DNA of 16,920 bases from Methanoperedens sp049303315 (GCA_049303315.1 JBAQMZ010000028.1:1-16920), one strand, 5' to 3'; positions 1 through 6,780 are shown, counted from the first letter of the stretch. The notes: generated by a model from the letters alone, not told the origin. Numbers and translations: made by a program.

Positions 1-436
1 CCGCATCCAGTGTAACTGTTGTTCCCGGAGATTCCGCACCTGCAAAGCTTGCCGGAGCCACACTGGTTCCTGCAACGCTCATGGTGAAGTCGCCTGAAAC
101 ATTGGTTCCGCCGTTGTCATTGATGACATGCTTGATCACCTTCAACACAGGCTGGATGTCGTCGTTGGTTACGGTACATGTCTTTGTCTCGCCTGCGGCT
201 ATACTGCCGGAACAATCGGCTGAGAGATTTGAGGTATAGCCCGAGGGGCCTGTTTCACTGACGCTGTAAGAACCTGCATCCAGTGTAACTGTTGTGCCTG
301 GCGATTCTGCACCTGCAAAGCTTGCCGGAGCTACACTGGTTCCCGCAACACTCATGGTGAAGTCGCCTGAAACATTGGTTCCGCCGTTGTCATTGATGAC
401 ATGCTTGATCACCTTCAACACAGGCTGGATGTCATC
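1..436 (-). repeat. 91-codon (273-bp) in-frame tandem repeat in the surface protein
   Basis: One full unit (436 down to 164) is followed by the beginning of the next (163 down to 1); matching motifs such as acggtac at 171 and 444 are exactly 273 bp apart. Over the 54 codons that can be compared, the amino acids are identical. I count nine base differences, all at synonymous third positions (for example GCG/GCA, TCG/TCT, GGC/GGA). The preceding module (residues 365-451) is a diverged relative. The number of further copies lies beyond the left edge. Confidence 0.9.
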
Positions 437-1789
437 GTTGGTTACGGTACAGGTCGCACTCTGACCAGGATCAAGCGTGATACTGTTGCCGTTCTGTGCG
501 CCTCCAGTGCAACTCCATGGGCCTGCCGCATAGCCGGGTACCGTCGACTCAGACAGAGTATAGGTGCCGGGTTCGACCTGACCCGAGACTGTCCCCTGCC
601 CGGATAATGCAACATTTGATGAAGGTGCAGGACCGACCGCATTCAGTGTCCAGTCGGCTGGCACGTTAGTACCGTCGTTGTCATTGACCACAACCTTATT
701 CAGAGTCAGGGTGGCCTGCTGTCTCTCATCCTGGAAAGTACATGTGACAAACTCACCCTCCTTGAGATGGATCGAGACATCTGGAATGCTGACGGTCTGC
801 GTGCCTCCATTAGGACTTATTACGGTGCACCCAATGTTGGTAAGCGTCCAGCCCGTCGGGACAGATTCCGCTACATTGTACGTCGTGAAGTTTATAATAT
901 TGCTGAACGTGGTGGTGTTGGCCGTTGCCCCATTGTCCACCAGTATGAAGTTCGTCAGCGGTAATGGGGACGCTGTGAAGCCGAACTGGGTCAGGCTATC
1001 TGGAATGGCGTTCTTGGTTATGGTGATTGAGCCCGGGAATATTACTGCCGCACTCGAAAGCGATCGATCCTGGTTGCCGCCCTTTCCATCAAGGTCAATA
1101 AAGCGCATGTGCCATGGCGAACCGGGGATGGCTACAGACGAGTTGCCTGAACCCCAATTTATTCGTGTGGATACATGCCCTCCCCATGCGAGAACCAGAT
1201 TGGGGGCAGAAGCGTTAGTCGTGAATGTTATAGTAATACTTGTCGCACTATCGCCTGAGTAGGTTCCAGTCAAAGTATACCCGCTAACACCTGTTATCGT
1301 GCCGCCAAAGAGCGTAAAGACCCCGGGTATTTGCGTGATGTCGTCAGAAGTGCCGGACACCTCGTCCGGTCCTTTTGCAACATTCGTATCTACCGGTATC
1401 GGGAATGTCGTGTTAGGACCGCTACAGGTGAAGCCTGCTGATGAGCAGGGGTCGGCGGTTGTCTCTGTCCGATTATAGTTGGTCAGGTAGTCAAAGGCGT
1501 GTTTGCCGCTCTTTGTTGTGTCCCACTCAATCGTCAAATTGTGAGTACCTGGGCCTAAGTCGGTTAACTTAAGACGGTACGGTACGGAGTCCCCTTCAAA
1601 GTAATTGGCCTGGTTTTCGTTTAAATTGCCGTTTTGCCAGGCGCCGTCCGTACAATTGGCAGTACCAGAGGGACCATTTGCGCACTGATCGAGGTTACCC
1701 GCAGGGCCCGCAGCGTATGCGCTGCCCGTGGCTATGGTTAGCACCGCAAGAATTGCAGCGCTGACTAATGTTATTATTCTTCTTCTCAT
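1..1789 (-). CDS. Secreted surface repeat protein (prealbumin-like/Cna-B-like repeats), partial
   Basis: An open frame runs leftward from ATG (1787-1789) to the window edge without a stop, giving the first 596 residues. A Shine-Dalgarno sequence GGGAGTGAT (1795-1803) lies 5 nt ahead of the ATG and fixes the start. Residues 1-26 form a Sec signal peptide: MRRR, a hydrophobic core, then an AYA cleavage site. Residues about 27-260 are an Asn/Thr/Gly-rich ectodomain with several Cys. From about 260 on come repeated beta-sandwich modules that each end in a (T)CT(V/F)-type strand: one at 260-363, one at 365-451, one at 452-542, and the start of another at 543. Text such as LKVIKHVINDNGGTN and YSVSETGPSGY is typical of the prealbumin-like/SpaA/DUF11-like families of surface adhesins and S-layer-associated proteins. 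The likely location is the cell envelope; the function is unknown. The C-terminal anchor lies outside the window. The GC content is visibly higher than that of the following DNA. Confidence 0.85.
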   Translation of the reverse strand, partial: MRRRIITLVSAAILAVLTIATGSAYAAGPAGNLDQCANGPSGTANCTDGAWQNGNLNENQANYFEGDSVPYRLKLTDLGPGTHNLTIEWDTTKSGKHAFDYLTNYNRTETTADPCSSAGFTCSGPNTTFPIPVDTNVAKGPDEVSGTSDDITQIPGVFTLFGGTITGVSGYTLTGTYSGDSATSITITFTTNASAPNLVLAWGGHVSTRINWGSGNSSVAIPGSPWHMRFIDLDGKGGNQDRSLSSAAVIFPGSITITKNAIPDSLTQFGFTASPLPLTNFILVDNGATANTTTFSNIINFTTYNVAESVPTGWTLTNIGCTVISPNGGTQTVSIPDVSIHLKEGEFVTCTFQDERQQATLTLNKVVVNDNDGTNVPADWTLNAVGPAPSSNVALSGQGTVSGQVEPGTYTLSESTVPGYAAGPWSCTGGAQNGNSITLDPGQSATCTVTNDDIQPVLKVIKHVINDNGGTNVSGDFTMSVAGTSVAPASFAGAESPGTTVTLDAGSYSVSETGPSGYTSNLSADCSGSIAAGETKTCTVTNDDIQPVLKVIKHVINDNGGTNVSGDFTMSVAGTSVAPASFAGAESPGTTVTLDA

Positions 1790-2009
1790 ATCTTATCACT
1801 CCCTTGTATTTCATAGAATTCGCATTTGGAAGGCAGTGCCTGTGGGTGCAATGTATTACACCAACGATACAGAATAGCTTTGCACTCCTCAGCTACCCCT
1901 TTAAACTTTACGAAACCACCTACGAACTCCGGATGGAGTATAAACCCAATCTGTAATAAATTTATCGGTCGATTTATCACAATTTTTCGAGGGAATCCAA
2001 CCACCTCAA
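1790..2009. other. Intergenic region upstream of the surface protein; no convincing gene
   Basis: Both strands are open here for 60-70 codons but neither frame is recognisable. The minus-strand frame (1786-2004) reads more naturally than the plus-strand one, so this could be decayed coding DNA. The stretch must contain the promoter and 5' leader of the leftward surface-protein gene. TTTATA-like candidates on the minus strand lie near 1944 and 1960, but I cannot choose between them. Confidence 0.4.
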
Positions 2010-2254
2010 AAAAAACGGGGTCCGTAGACGGAATCCGACTATTGAAAAAGTTATCGGCAATGATAGTCCTTTACGAGTTGACATTTAGCGACGAGTTAGA
2101 TTCTTCGCAATGGCATCGAGTGTATCTGCAGGATTCGGAACGGAAAGAAATGTGGTGTAAACTGGCATGTCTGAGGGTATATCCTCCTGCAAATGATTCA
2201 CTTCCGGGAAAGGAGTGCTGGCTCATTATTCGAAGAAATGAAGATTACAAATGA
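2010..2254 (+). pseudogene. Transposase remnant (IS701/IS4-like DDE family)
   Basis: The plus frame ending at TGA (2252-2254) encodes a stretch with the pattern W-x-R-V-x-L-x-D-S-E, then ACLRVYPPAND, then LPGKECWLIIRRNED. In DDE transposases of the IS701/IS4 kind this segment (RV..., PGKE-x-WL, RR) comes just before a KYxLSNAP motif. Here the frame stops right after RRNEDYK. The N-terminal catalytic part, the KYxLSNAP tail and the end repeats are not visible. It is therefore a fragment of about 80 codons, not a working element. The family assignment is from memory of motif patterns and is only moderately sure. Confidence 0.5.
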
Positions 2255-2260
2255 GTATTA

Positions 2261-2267
2261 TTATATA
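2261..2267 (+). promoter_or_regulatory. TATA box of the avidin-like gene
   Basis: TTATATA, in an AT-rich stretch (2257-2268), lies 34 nt before the GTG start. Archaeal transcription starts about 25 nt downstream of the TATA box, so the transcript would begin near 2290 with only a very short leader that carries the GGTGG ribosome site (2290-2294). Confidence 0.45.
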
Positions 2268-2300
2268 GTATGAATGTTACCTCATATATGGTGGTAAAAG

Positions 2301-2714
2301 GTGGATATCAAAGGTACGTGGTACAACGAACTCGGATCGATAATGGATTTAAGAGTTTCAGGGAATGTGGTGACAGGCAAATATCGAACAAATGTTGGAG
2401 GCGCACCAGGAATTTATCCATTGACGGGATATTTGAATGCACCCAACCCCAATGGTATTGCTGTTGGCTGGACGGTTCTCTGGAATAACCAGCTTGGAAA
2501 TAAGCAAAGTCTTACATCGTGGGCAGGTCAATACCAGCTCAGCGAGGGGATTGAGGAAATATACACATTCTGGCTGCTTGTGAGAGAATTAGAGCATGCT
2601 GAAGACTGGGAAGCTACAAACATAGGTCAGGACACATTTACCCGCAATAAACCCAGTGAGAAGATGATTCTAAAGGCAAAGAAAAGAGGAAAATTTTCCC
2701 ACCCGACCCAATGA
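2301..2714 (+). CDS. Avidin/streptavidin-family biotin-binding protein
   Basis: The 137-residue product matches the avidin fold along its full length. Counterparts of the streptavidin biotin contacts are visible in order: N9 and S13 (GTWYNELGS, as N23, S27), Y28 and T30 (Y43, S45), W61 (W79), S70, T72 and W74 (S88, T90, W92), W91 (W108), W103 (W120, the residue that caps the neighbouring subunit's site) and D111 (D128, in GQDTF). The strand GWTVLWNN and the end DTFTRNKPS are very close to streptavidin. The start is GTG: an in-frame TAA at 2295-2297 rules out any earlier start, and GGTGG (2290-2294) provides a ribosome site. There is consequently no signal peptide, unlike secreted avidins, so the protein should be cytoplasmic. 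A basic tail (residues 121-137) follows the barrel. Expected role: very tight, probably tetrameric or dimeric, binding of biotin or biotinylated protein. Its biological purpose in an archaeon is unknown. Neighbouring IS debris hints at acquisition by transfer. Confidence 0.92.
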   Translation: MDIKGTWYNELGSIMDLRVSGNVVTGKYRTNVGGAPGIYPLTGYLNAPNPNGIAVGWTVLWNNQLGNKQSLTSWAGQYQLSEGIEEIYTFWLLVRELEHAEDWEATNIGQDTFTRNKPSEKMILKAKKRGKFSHPTQ

Positions 2715-2737
2715 GCATAATGCTATTTTAATGGCAC

Positions 2738-2778
2738 GTTAGTTTAGTTCGTTAGTTTAGTTCTTGGCAAGAACTAAA
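2738..2778. repeat. 13-bp tandem direct repeat merging into a perfect hairpin
   Basis: GTTAGTTTAGTTC occurs twice in a row (2738-2750 and 2751-2763). The second copy runs into a perfect 10-bp inverted repeat, TTTAGTTCTT (2756-2765) / AAGAACTAAA (2769-2778), with a 3-nt loop GGC. It lies between the convergent avidin-like gene and the minus-strand operon and includes that operon's TAG stop (2774-2776). It could end transcription or be the scar of an insertion, but there is no long T-tract. Confidence 0.6.
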
Positions 2779-3253
2779 TATACGCCCTTCTCAGCCTGTC
2801 CTTATGCTCATTATATTTTTTCCTGAAAGACAGGTCATCCATCATCTTATTTACCTGGCACTTAAGTTTTTGTTCAAGCGCAGCCTGTTTGCCTGAAAGA
2901 AGCTCCTTGCACAAAAGATTTGATGAATCCGAAGAATACGTCTGTATCCCTCCCATAACAATCGAAATCCCCCGGTTCTGCGGCGTCATGGTCCCGAAAG
3001 GCACCGGTGAGCCGTCTTTCATTATTTTTTCAAGGTCATTGTCATAGCGCGATACTTCCGCGCCGACTGCGACAAATTCACCGGGCTTGACTTCCTCAGA
3101 TTTAATCTGCCATAACTTATTTTCGCCGCCTATAAAAGTATCATGATATTCGCGGTTCATGCCTGCAAGCACCCGCCATCTTGATTTATCCCTGCTTTTA
3201 TCGTATGATTCTTTCATTGTCCCCATGAGGGAGCTGATATTTTTGATTGCCAT
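2774..3253 (-). CDS. Hypothetical protein, coupled to the AAA ATPase
   Basis: The 159-residue product is not one I recognise. It is soluble and basic, with no signal peptide or membrane segment. The middle (residues about 50-105) looks like a small beta-rich domain (PGEFVAVGAEVSRYD, then FGTMTP and GISIVMGG); the C-terminal 45 residues are charged and helical. Its ATG shares one base with the TAA of the upstream ATPase (TAATG), so the two are translationally coupled and probably work together. It may be a substrate, adaptor or regulator of that ATPase; this is inference from position only. Confidence 0.75.
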   Translation of the reverse strand: MAIKNISSLMGTMKESYDKSRDKSRWRVLAGMNREYHDTFIGGENKLWQIKSEEVKPGEFVAVGAEVSRYDNDLEKIMKDGSPVPFGTMTPQNRGISIVMGGIQTYSSDSSNLLCKELLSGKQAALEQKLKCQVNKMMDDLSFRKKYNEHKDRLRRAYI

Positions 3254-4362
3254 TATGCAAACATCCCCCCCGGCGGCCCGGATTTCTTCCCGATTGCTTC
3301 TTCAAGTGCAGCCTCAAATTGAGCTTTTGTTACCCTGCCGCCTGAAAGTATGGATTTATGGAGCGCGTTCTTGAGCACTTTTTCGACAAGGTCCCTTCCC
3401 GAGAAACCAGATGTCGCCTTCGCTATGGCTTCAAGATTCACATCTTTTCCAAGTTTCTTCGGGAATGTGGCTGAATAAAGTTTCAGGATTTCATACCTTT
3501 CTTTCAGGGTCGGGATGGTGAATTCAATCTCTTCCTCAAAGCGGCTGCGTATGGCAGGATCAAGCGTGTTGAGCATATTTGTAGCTGCGATGGTGCATAT
3601 CCCTTCACGCTCATCTATCCCATCCATCTCGGTGAGCAGCGCATTTACAATCTCGGCTACATCGCCACGTATTTCCTGGTAGCTCCGGTTAAGCGCGATT
3701 GCATCGAATTCATCTATGAAAATTATGCAGGGCATAAGTTCCTCAGCTTTCTCATATAGCTGGTGTATCTGGCGCGACCCGTCGCCCACGAACTCGCCTA
3801 TGAGCCTGGTTGCCCGCACAGGTAAAAACGGGACTTCAGTTGCATTGGAAAGCGCCTTTGCCATCATGGTTTTCCCTGTGCCCGCAGGCCCGTGGAATAA
3901 AATATTCTTTGGCAGCCATTTCCCGAATTTCTCAGGGTTTTTAAGAAAACTTTCGATAAGCTTGCATTTTTGCTTTGCTTTTTCCTGCCCTATGACTTTG
4001 CTGAATGTGACTTCACTTCTGGTCTCTGGAACAAAAAAATCCGAATCATAATCCTCGACCACGAATTTTGTATTTTTGCCAATCTCGGAATTTTCAGGTT
4101 CAACATTCACGACCTTGAAGGCAAAATCCGGGAACATCCTCTTGTCAAACAGGAAGTCCCCTTTTTTCACTACAAATCCATTCCACTGCTCCCTTGCATA
4201 GAATTCAAAGACATCAAGTTCGCAGGGTTCCGGATATTCGTGGAACATACCTTTTAACGGGTAACCTGCCGGCTTTACAACTACCGTTTTCGCTCCAAAC
4301 CCATCCAGGTTTGATTTGAATTTATTGCTTTTTTTATTGTTTACCCGTTGTTTTGCTCGCAT
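3253..4362 (-). CDS. AAA-family ATPase (Cdc48/PAN/SpoVK-like, single AAA domain)
   Basis: The 369-residue product has a basic N-terminal tail, an N-domain of about residues 25-115, and one AAA module. The Walker A is GPAGTGKT (158-165), the Walker B is IIFIDEFD (213-220), sensor 1 is the Asn of AATN (262), the second region of homology has Arg at 272 and 274 in IRSRFEEEI, and the C-terminal lid carries GFSGRDL (319-325). These are the features of hexameric AAA unfoldases. With a single ring and no protease or membrane part, it could feed a proteasome or remodel a specific partner. It starts 25 bp after the methionine synthase stop and overlaps the next gene by one base, so the three form one transcription unit. 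The exact substrate cannot be told from sequence. Confidence 0.9.
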   Translation of the reverse strand: MRAKQRVNNKKSNKFKSNLDGFGAKTVVVKPAGYPLKGMFHEYPEPCELDVFEFYAREQWNGFVVKKGDFLFDKRMFPDFAFKVVNVEPENSEIGKNTKFVVEDYDSDFFVPETRSEVTFSKVIGQEKAKQKCKLIESFLKNPEKFGKWLPKNILFHGPAGTGKTMMAKALSNATEVPFLPVRATRLIGEFVGDGSRQIHQLYEKAEELMPCIIFIDEFDAIALNRSYQEIRGDVAEIVNALLTEMDGIDEREGICTIAATNMLNTLDPAIRSRFEEEIEFTIPTLKERYEILKLYSATFPKKLGKDVNLEAIAKATSGFSGRDLVEKVLKNALHKSILSGGRVTKAQFEAALEEAIGKKSGPPGGMFA

Positions 4363-4387
4363 AAAAGCAAGTAATGTCGGTTATCTA

Positions 4388-5428
4388 TTAAATGGTTACC
4401 CCAGATTTTGCGCTCTTTAGAAATTCCTTTATTCCAAGACCCGTATTTTGCAAAAGTTTGAACGCCAGTTCCTGCGATGGCCATGAACCAAGCCCGCAGT
4501 CAGGACCTGCATATTTTATCCTGTCACCGAATATGCCATACGCTTTTTCAAGCCGCTTCTTTATGATATCCGGCGTTTCCATCTGTGTCGTTATCTCTTT
4601 GAGCTTTGCAGGTTCTTTCCAGACATTAGTCCCGTATTTCTCGTTGAGCGCCGCAGCCATGCCGAAAATATCTGTACGCGCTGCCCCGATTCTCAGGAAT
4701 TTATCATAATCTGCAAGGTCTTTCTTATCTACGAGGTCAAGATACGATGGGTTCGCGGCTGATTCAACGCCGATTATGCCGATGGATGGTACATTGCACA
4801 CAAGTTTGTAATGAAGCGGGGAATGGAGATGGATTTCGGTATCTATCTTATGCGATGCCGATGTTCTTGCGGCTTTTTCAAGGGCTCCTGCCAGGTCGCT
4901 TTCACTGAACATTATCTGGGGATTTATCCCGATGCTTGGCTCGTCTATGGAAACTGTGGCTATGCGTATCTCTTTTGCATTGTCGATGGAATTGGCTATG
5001 AACCTGTCGATGCTGGTTGCAAATGCGTCCAGTACATCCTTGTATGCAGTCCCGCCGAACTGTTTCAAATACAGTTCAACAGGACCTGTCACGCATATCC
5101 TCACATCCAGTTTTTTTCCGTTTTTCCTGTAATATTCCGCGCCTGTTTCTTCAATCGCAGACAGCTCCATTATCCTTGCTTTTTCCTTACGGACGATGAG
5201 AGGCTCCTCCTGGGCTGATTCGTCATTGATTATCCCGAGGAACTGCTGGTTCATATCCTGGAATTGGGGATATGTGGGCACATCCACGCCTGCATCTATC
5301 TTCTGCTGCATCGAATCGCGAAGAATTTTGATTAATTTCGGGTCGTTGTTTTTTACGGCAGTGGCTATCCATTCTTTGTTTATTCCTTCCGGCAGCGGAT
5401 AGCTTCCGATATCATCAAAAAGTATCAT
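4388..5428 (-). CDS. Folate-independent core methionine synthase (MetE C-terminal domain type)
   Basis: The 346-residue product corresponds to the catalytic C-terminal half of cobalamin-independent methionine synthase; the N-terminal folate-binding half of MetE is absent, as in archaeal stand-alone enzymes. It transfers a methyl group to homocysteine, and in archaea the donor is thought to be a methyl-corrinoid protein rather than methyl-tetrahydrofolate. Visible motifs: DIGSYPLP near the start, SIDEPSIG (160-167), IHLHSP (199-204), GVESAANPS (220-228) and GPDCGLGS (308-315). By alignment with MetE the zinc ligands would be H200, H202, E222 and C311; the second is Cys (HxC) in E. coli MetE but His here. 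ATG at 5426-5428 starts at the family's expected N-terminus. It is the first gene of the operon with the AAA ATPase. Confidence 0.85.
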   Translation of the reverse strand: MILFDDIGSYPLPEGINKEWIATAVKNNDPKLIKILRDSMQQKIDAGVDVPTYPQFQDMNQQFLGIINDESAQEEPLIVRKEKARIMELSAIEETGAEYYRKNGKKLDVRICVTGPVELYLKQFGGTAYKDVLDAFATSIDRFIANSIDNAKEIRIATVSIDEPSIGINPQIMFSESDLAGALEKAARTSASHKIDTEIHLHSPLHYKLVCNVPSIGIIGVESAANPSYLDLVDKKDLADYDKFLRIGAARTDIFGMAAALNEKYGTNVWKEPAKLKEITTQMETPDIIKKRLEKAYGIFGDRIKYAGPDCGLGSWPSQELAFKLLQNTGLGIKEFLKSAKSGVTI

Positions 5429-5452
5429 GGGATATTAATTGTATTTTGCGGG

Positions 5453-5459
5453 TTTATAG
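5453..5459 (-). promoter_or_regulatory. TATA box of the methionine synthase operon
   Basis: CTATAAA on the minus strand lies 24 nt before the ATG, with no ribosome site between them. The spacing puts the transcription start at or within a few bases of the ATG, so a leaderless message is likely. Confidence 0.5.
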
Positions 5460-5541
5460 TTATTGAACGAGCCGTTTATTATCAAAAACCAGACAATTTT
5501 AACTATCTTTGCGACACTGCGGCGCCGAAATAACATGCAAC

Positions 5542-5874
5542 TCACGCTTTTGCTTTCTCACAGGCGGCGATATGTTCTCTCAGGATTGATTCGATATATT
5601 CAATGCGTTCCTCTGTTTTTAATTTCATTAGAACCGCTTTGACATCCGAACGTGTTTCAAATGCAGTATCTTTTATTACGTGAATGTCATTTTTCATCTC
5701 AGCCTGCTCTGATTTCAATGAGGAAATATCATTTTTTATCTCACGGATATCCATTTTTATATCTACAAGTTCTGTTTTTATATTTTTTATGTCATCAGTA
5801 TTCTCTCTGACCTTATCCATGATAGTAATCAGTTCTTTAAGTTTTTCGTAAATATCGCCAAGTCCTACTGCCAT
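5542..5874 (-). CDS. Small coiled-coil protein, tandem family copy 1
   Basis: The 110-residue product is unrecognised. It starts MAVGLGDIYEKLKELIT, shared exactly with copy 3, continues through a long heptad-rich coiled coil (about residues 20-75, many I/L at a and d positions, with D/E/K between), and ends EHIAACEKAKA, shared with copies 2 and 3. There is no signal peptide or membrane segment. The single conserved Cys in AACEKAKA is notable. It has its own promoter, identical to that of copy 3, and probably a leaderless message. Such proteins usually assemble as parallel or antiparallel bundles; a role cannot be given. Confidence 0.75.
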   Translation of the reverse strand: MAVGLGDIYEKLKELITIMDKVRENTDDIKNIKTELVDIKMDIREIKNDISSLKSEQAEMKNDIHVIKDTAFETRSDVKAVLMKLKTEERIEYIESILREHIAACEKAKA

Positions 5875-5889
5875 ATATGACGGTTATTC

Positions 5890-5908
5890 TGTTAAAACTA
5901 CTTAAAAC
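5890..5908 (-). promoter_or_regulatory. Duplicated promoter of the coiled-coil family (copy 1 instance)
   Basis: On the minus strand GTTTTAAGTAGTTTTAAC lies 16-35 nt before the ATG of copy 1. The same sequence recurs ahead of copy 2 (about 6258-6275) and, with one A missing, ahead of copy 3 (about 6589-6606). The TTTTAA box is about 25-30 nt from each ATG and there is no ribosome site, which suggests leaderless transcripts and coordinate expression. Confidence 0.5.
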
Positions 5909-5959
5909 TTTGCCGCACCCGCTTCTTCTCCCGATAGCGGCGTCAAAGTAACATGCAAC

Positions 5960-6235
5960 TCACGCTTTTGCTTTCTCACAGGCGGCGATATGTTCAGCCA
6001 ACTGGTTTTTGAAAGCTTCGGATTTTAAAGGTGTTATGCTGCCCTTTTCTATTGCTGTTATTTCCGGCATATACCTCGCAATTAAGAATTCATAATAAAT
6101 CCTATCCGCCACTTCATTGGCGATGCTCTTTGAAATATCCTTTACGCTTTTCTCGTCAATCTTAAAATGGAATTCCTGCTGCTGCATATTCATATTGTCC
6201 ATTTTGAAGTTTAAATAGTTTTGCTGCCTCCGCAT
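5960..6235 (-). CDS. Small coiled-coil family copy 2, divergent N-terminus
   Basis: The 91-residue product ends LAEHIAACEKAKA like its neighbours, but its N-terminal 75 residues (Met- and Gln-rich at the start, then DEKSVKDISKSIANEVADRI and a predicted helix YYEFLIARYM) share nothing obvious with copies 1 and 3. The upstream promoter and downstream flank are the duplicated ones. It therefore looks like a chimera: the same expression cassette and tail with a different body. The function is unknown. Confidence 0.7.
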   Translation of the reverse strand: MRRQQNYLNFKMDNMNMQQQEFHFKIDEKSVKDISKSIANEVADRIYYEFLIARYMPEITAIEKGSITPLKSEAFKNQLAEHIAACEKAKA

Positions 6236-6324
6236 GCCCCGGTTGATTGAATTTGATTAAAACTACTTAAAACTTTGCTGCGCCCGCTTCTTCTCCCGAT
6301 AGCGGCGCCAAAGTAACATGCAAC

Positions 6325-6573
6325 TCAGGCTCTTGCTTTCTCGCATGCGGCGATATGTTCAGCCATTTGAATCTTTAGCGAAGCAAGTTCTTCCTTAAAC
6401 TCAAGCCTTTCTAAAATGCGCTGTTGTCCATCAATGAGCTTGAGTAAGTTTGCCTGCATTTCTTCCTGATTTCTTTTAAGTTCGCTGATTGCTTCGGTAT
6501 TTTCTCTCACTTTATCTACGACTGTAATCAGTTCTTTGAGTTTCTCGTAAATATCGCCAAGTCCTACTGCCAT
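6325..6573 (-). CDS. Small coiled-coil protein, tandem family copy 3
   Basis: The 82-residue product has the same first 17 residues as copy 1, a related DKVRENT segment, then its own coiled coil (residues about 25-68, with LLKLIDGQQRILERLEF) and the common tail MAEHIAACEKARA. It is shorter than copy 1 because the central heptads differ in number and sequence. The start ATG, the bases before it (ATATATGG) and the promoter are the same as for copy 1. The function is unknown. Confidence 0.75.
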   Translation of the reverse strand: MAVGLGDIYEKLKELITVVDKVRENTEAISELKRNQEEMQANLLKLIDGQQRILERLEFKEELASLKIQMAEHIAACEKARA

Positions 6574-6655
6574 ATATGACGGTTATTCTGTTAAAACTAC
6601 TTAAACTTTGCCGCCCGCTTCTTCTCCCGATAGCGGCGCCGAATTAATATGCAAC

Positions 6656-6691
6656 TCAGGCTTTTGCTCTCTCGCAGGCGGCAACGAATAT
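6656..6691 (-). pseudogene. 3' tail of a fourth coiled-coil family copy
   Basis: The minus strand reads SIFVAACERAKA then TGA (6656-6658), matching the tail HIAACEKAKA of the three intact genes; the DNA downstream of the stop also matches. No start codon or N-terminal part follows upstream (6692-6780), so this is the truncated end of a lost copy and marks the array's right border. Confidence 0.65.
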
Positions 6692-6780
6692 GGACAGGAT
6701 TATAGTAGGATGTATAGCCAATAGCCCGGCATGAAAAAAGGAGAAGCCCGTATAAAAGCGGCGGAGGTTGCTAATCTAAT

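Larger units (their letters stand above)
5521..6690. repeat. Tandem duplication array of the small coiled-coil genes
   Basis: Three gene units and one remnant are arranged head to tail. The shared DNA is (i) a gene-end segment, from about 20 bp past the stop into the last 12 codons (about 5521-5577, 5940-6005, 6305-6366, 6640-6685), and (ii) the upstream segment with the promoter and the string cttcttctcccgatagcggc (about 5890-5945, 6257-6310, 6585-6640). Middles of the genes are much more divergent than their ends, so units are of unequal length. Confidence 0.8.

Noticed and set aside
678..1262. Plus-strand open frame of 194 codons inside the surface-protein region
   Set aside because: It is the antisense shadow of the minus-strand repeat protein, which has a signal peptide, a ribosome site and recognisable repeats.
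2738..2763. Direct repeats as a CRISPR or phage att site
   Set aside because: There are only two 13-bp copies with no spacer between them, and no integrase or cas genes in the window; a simple tandem repeat next to a hairpin is enough.
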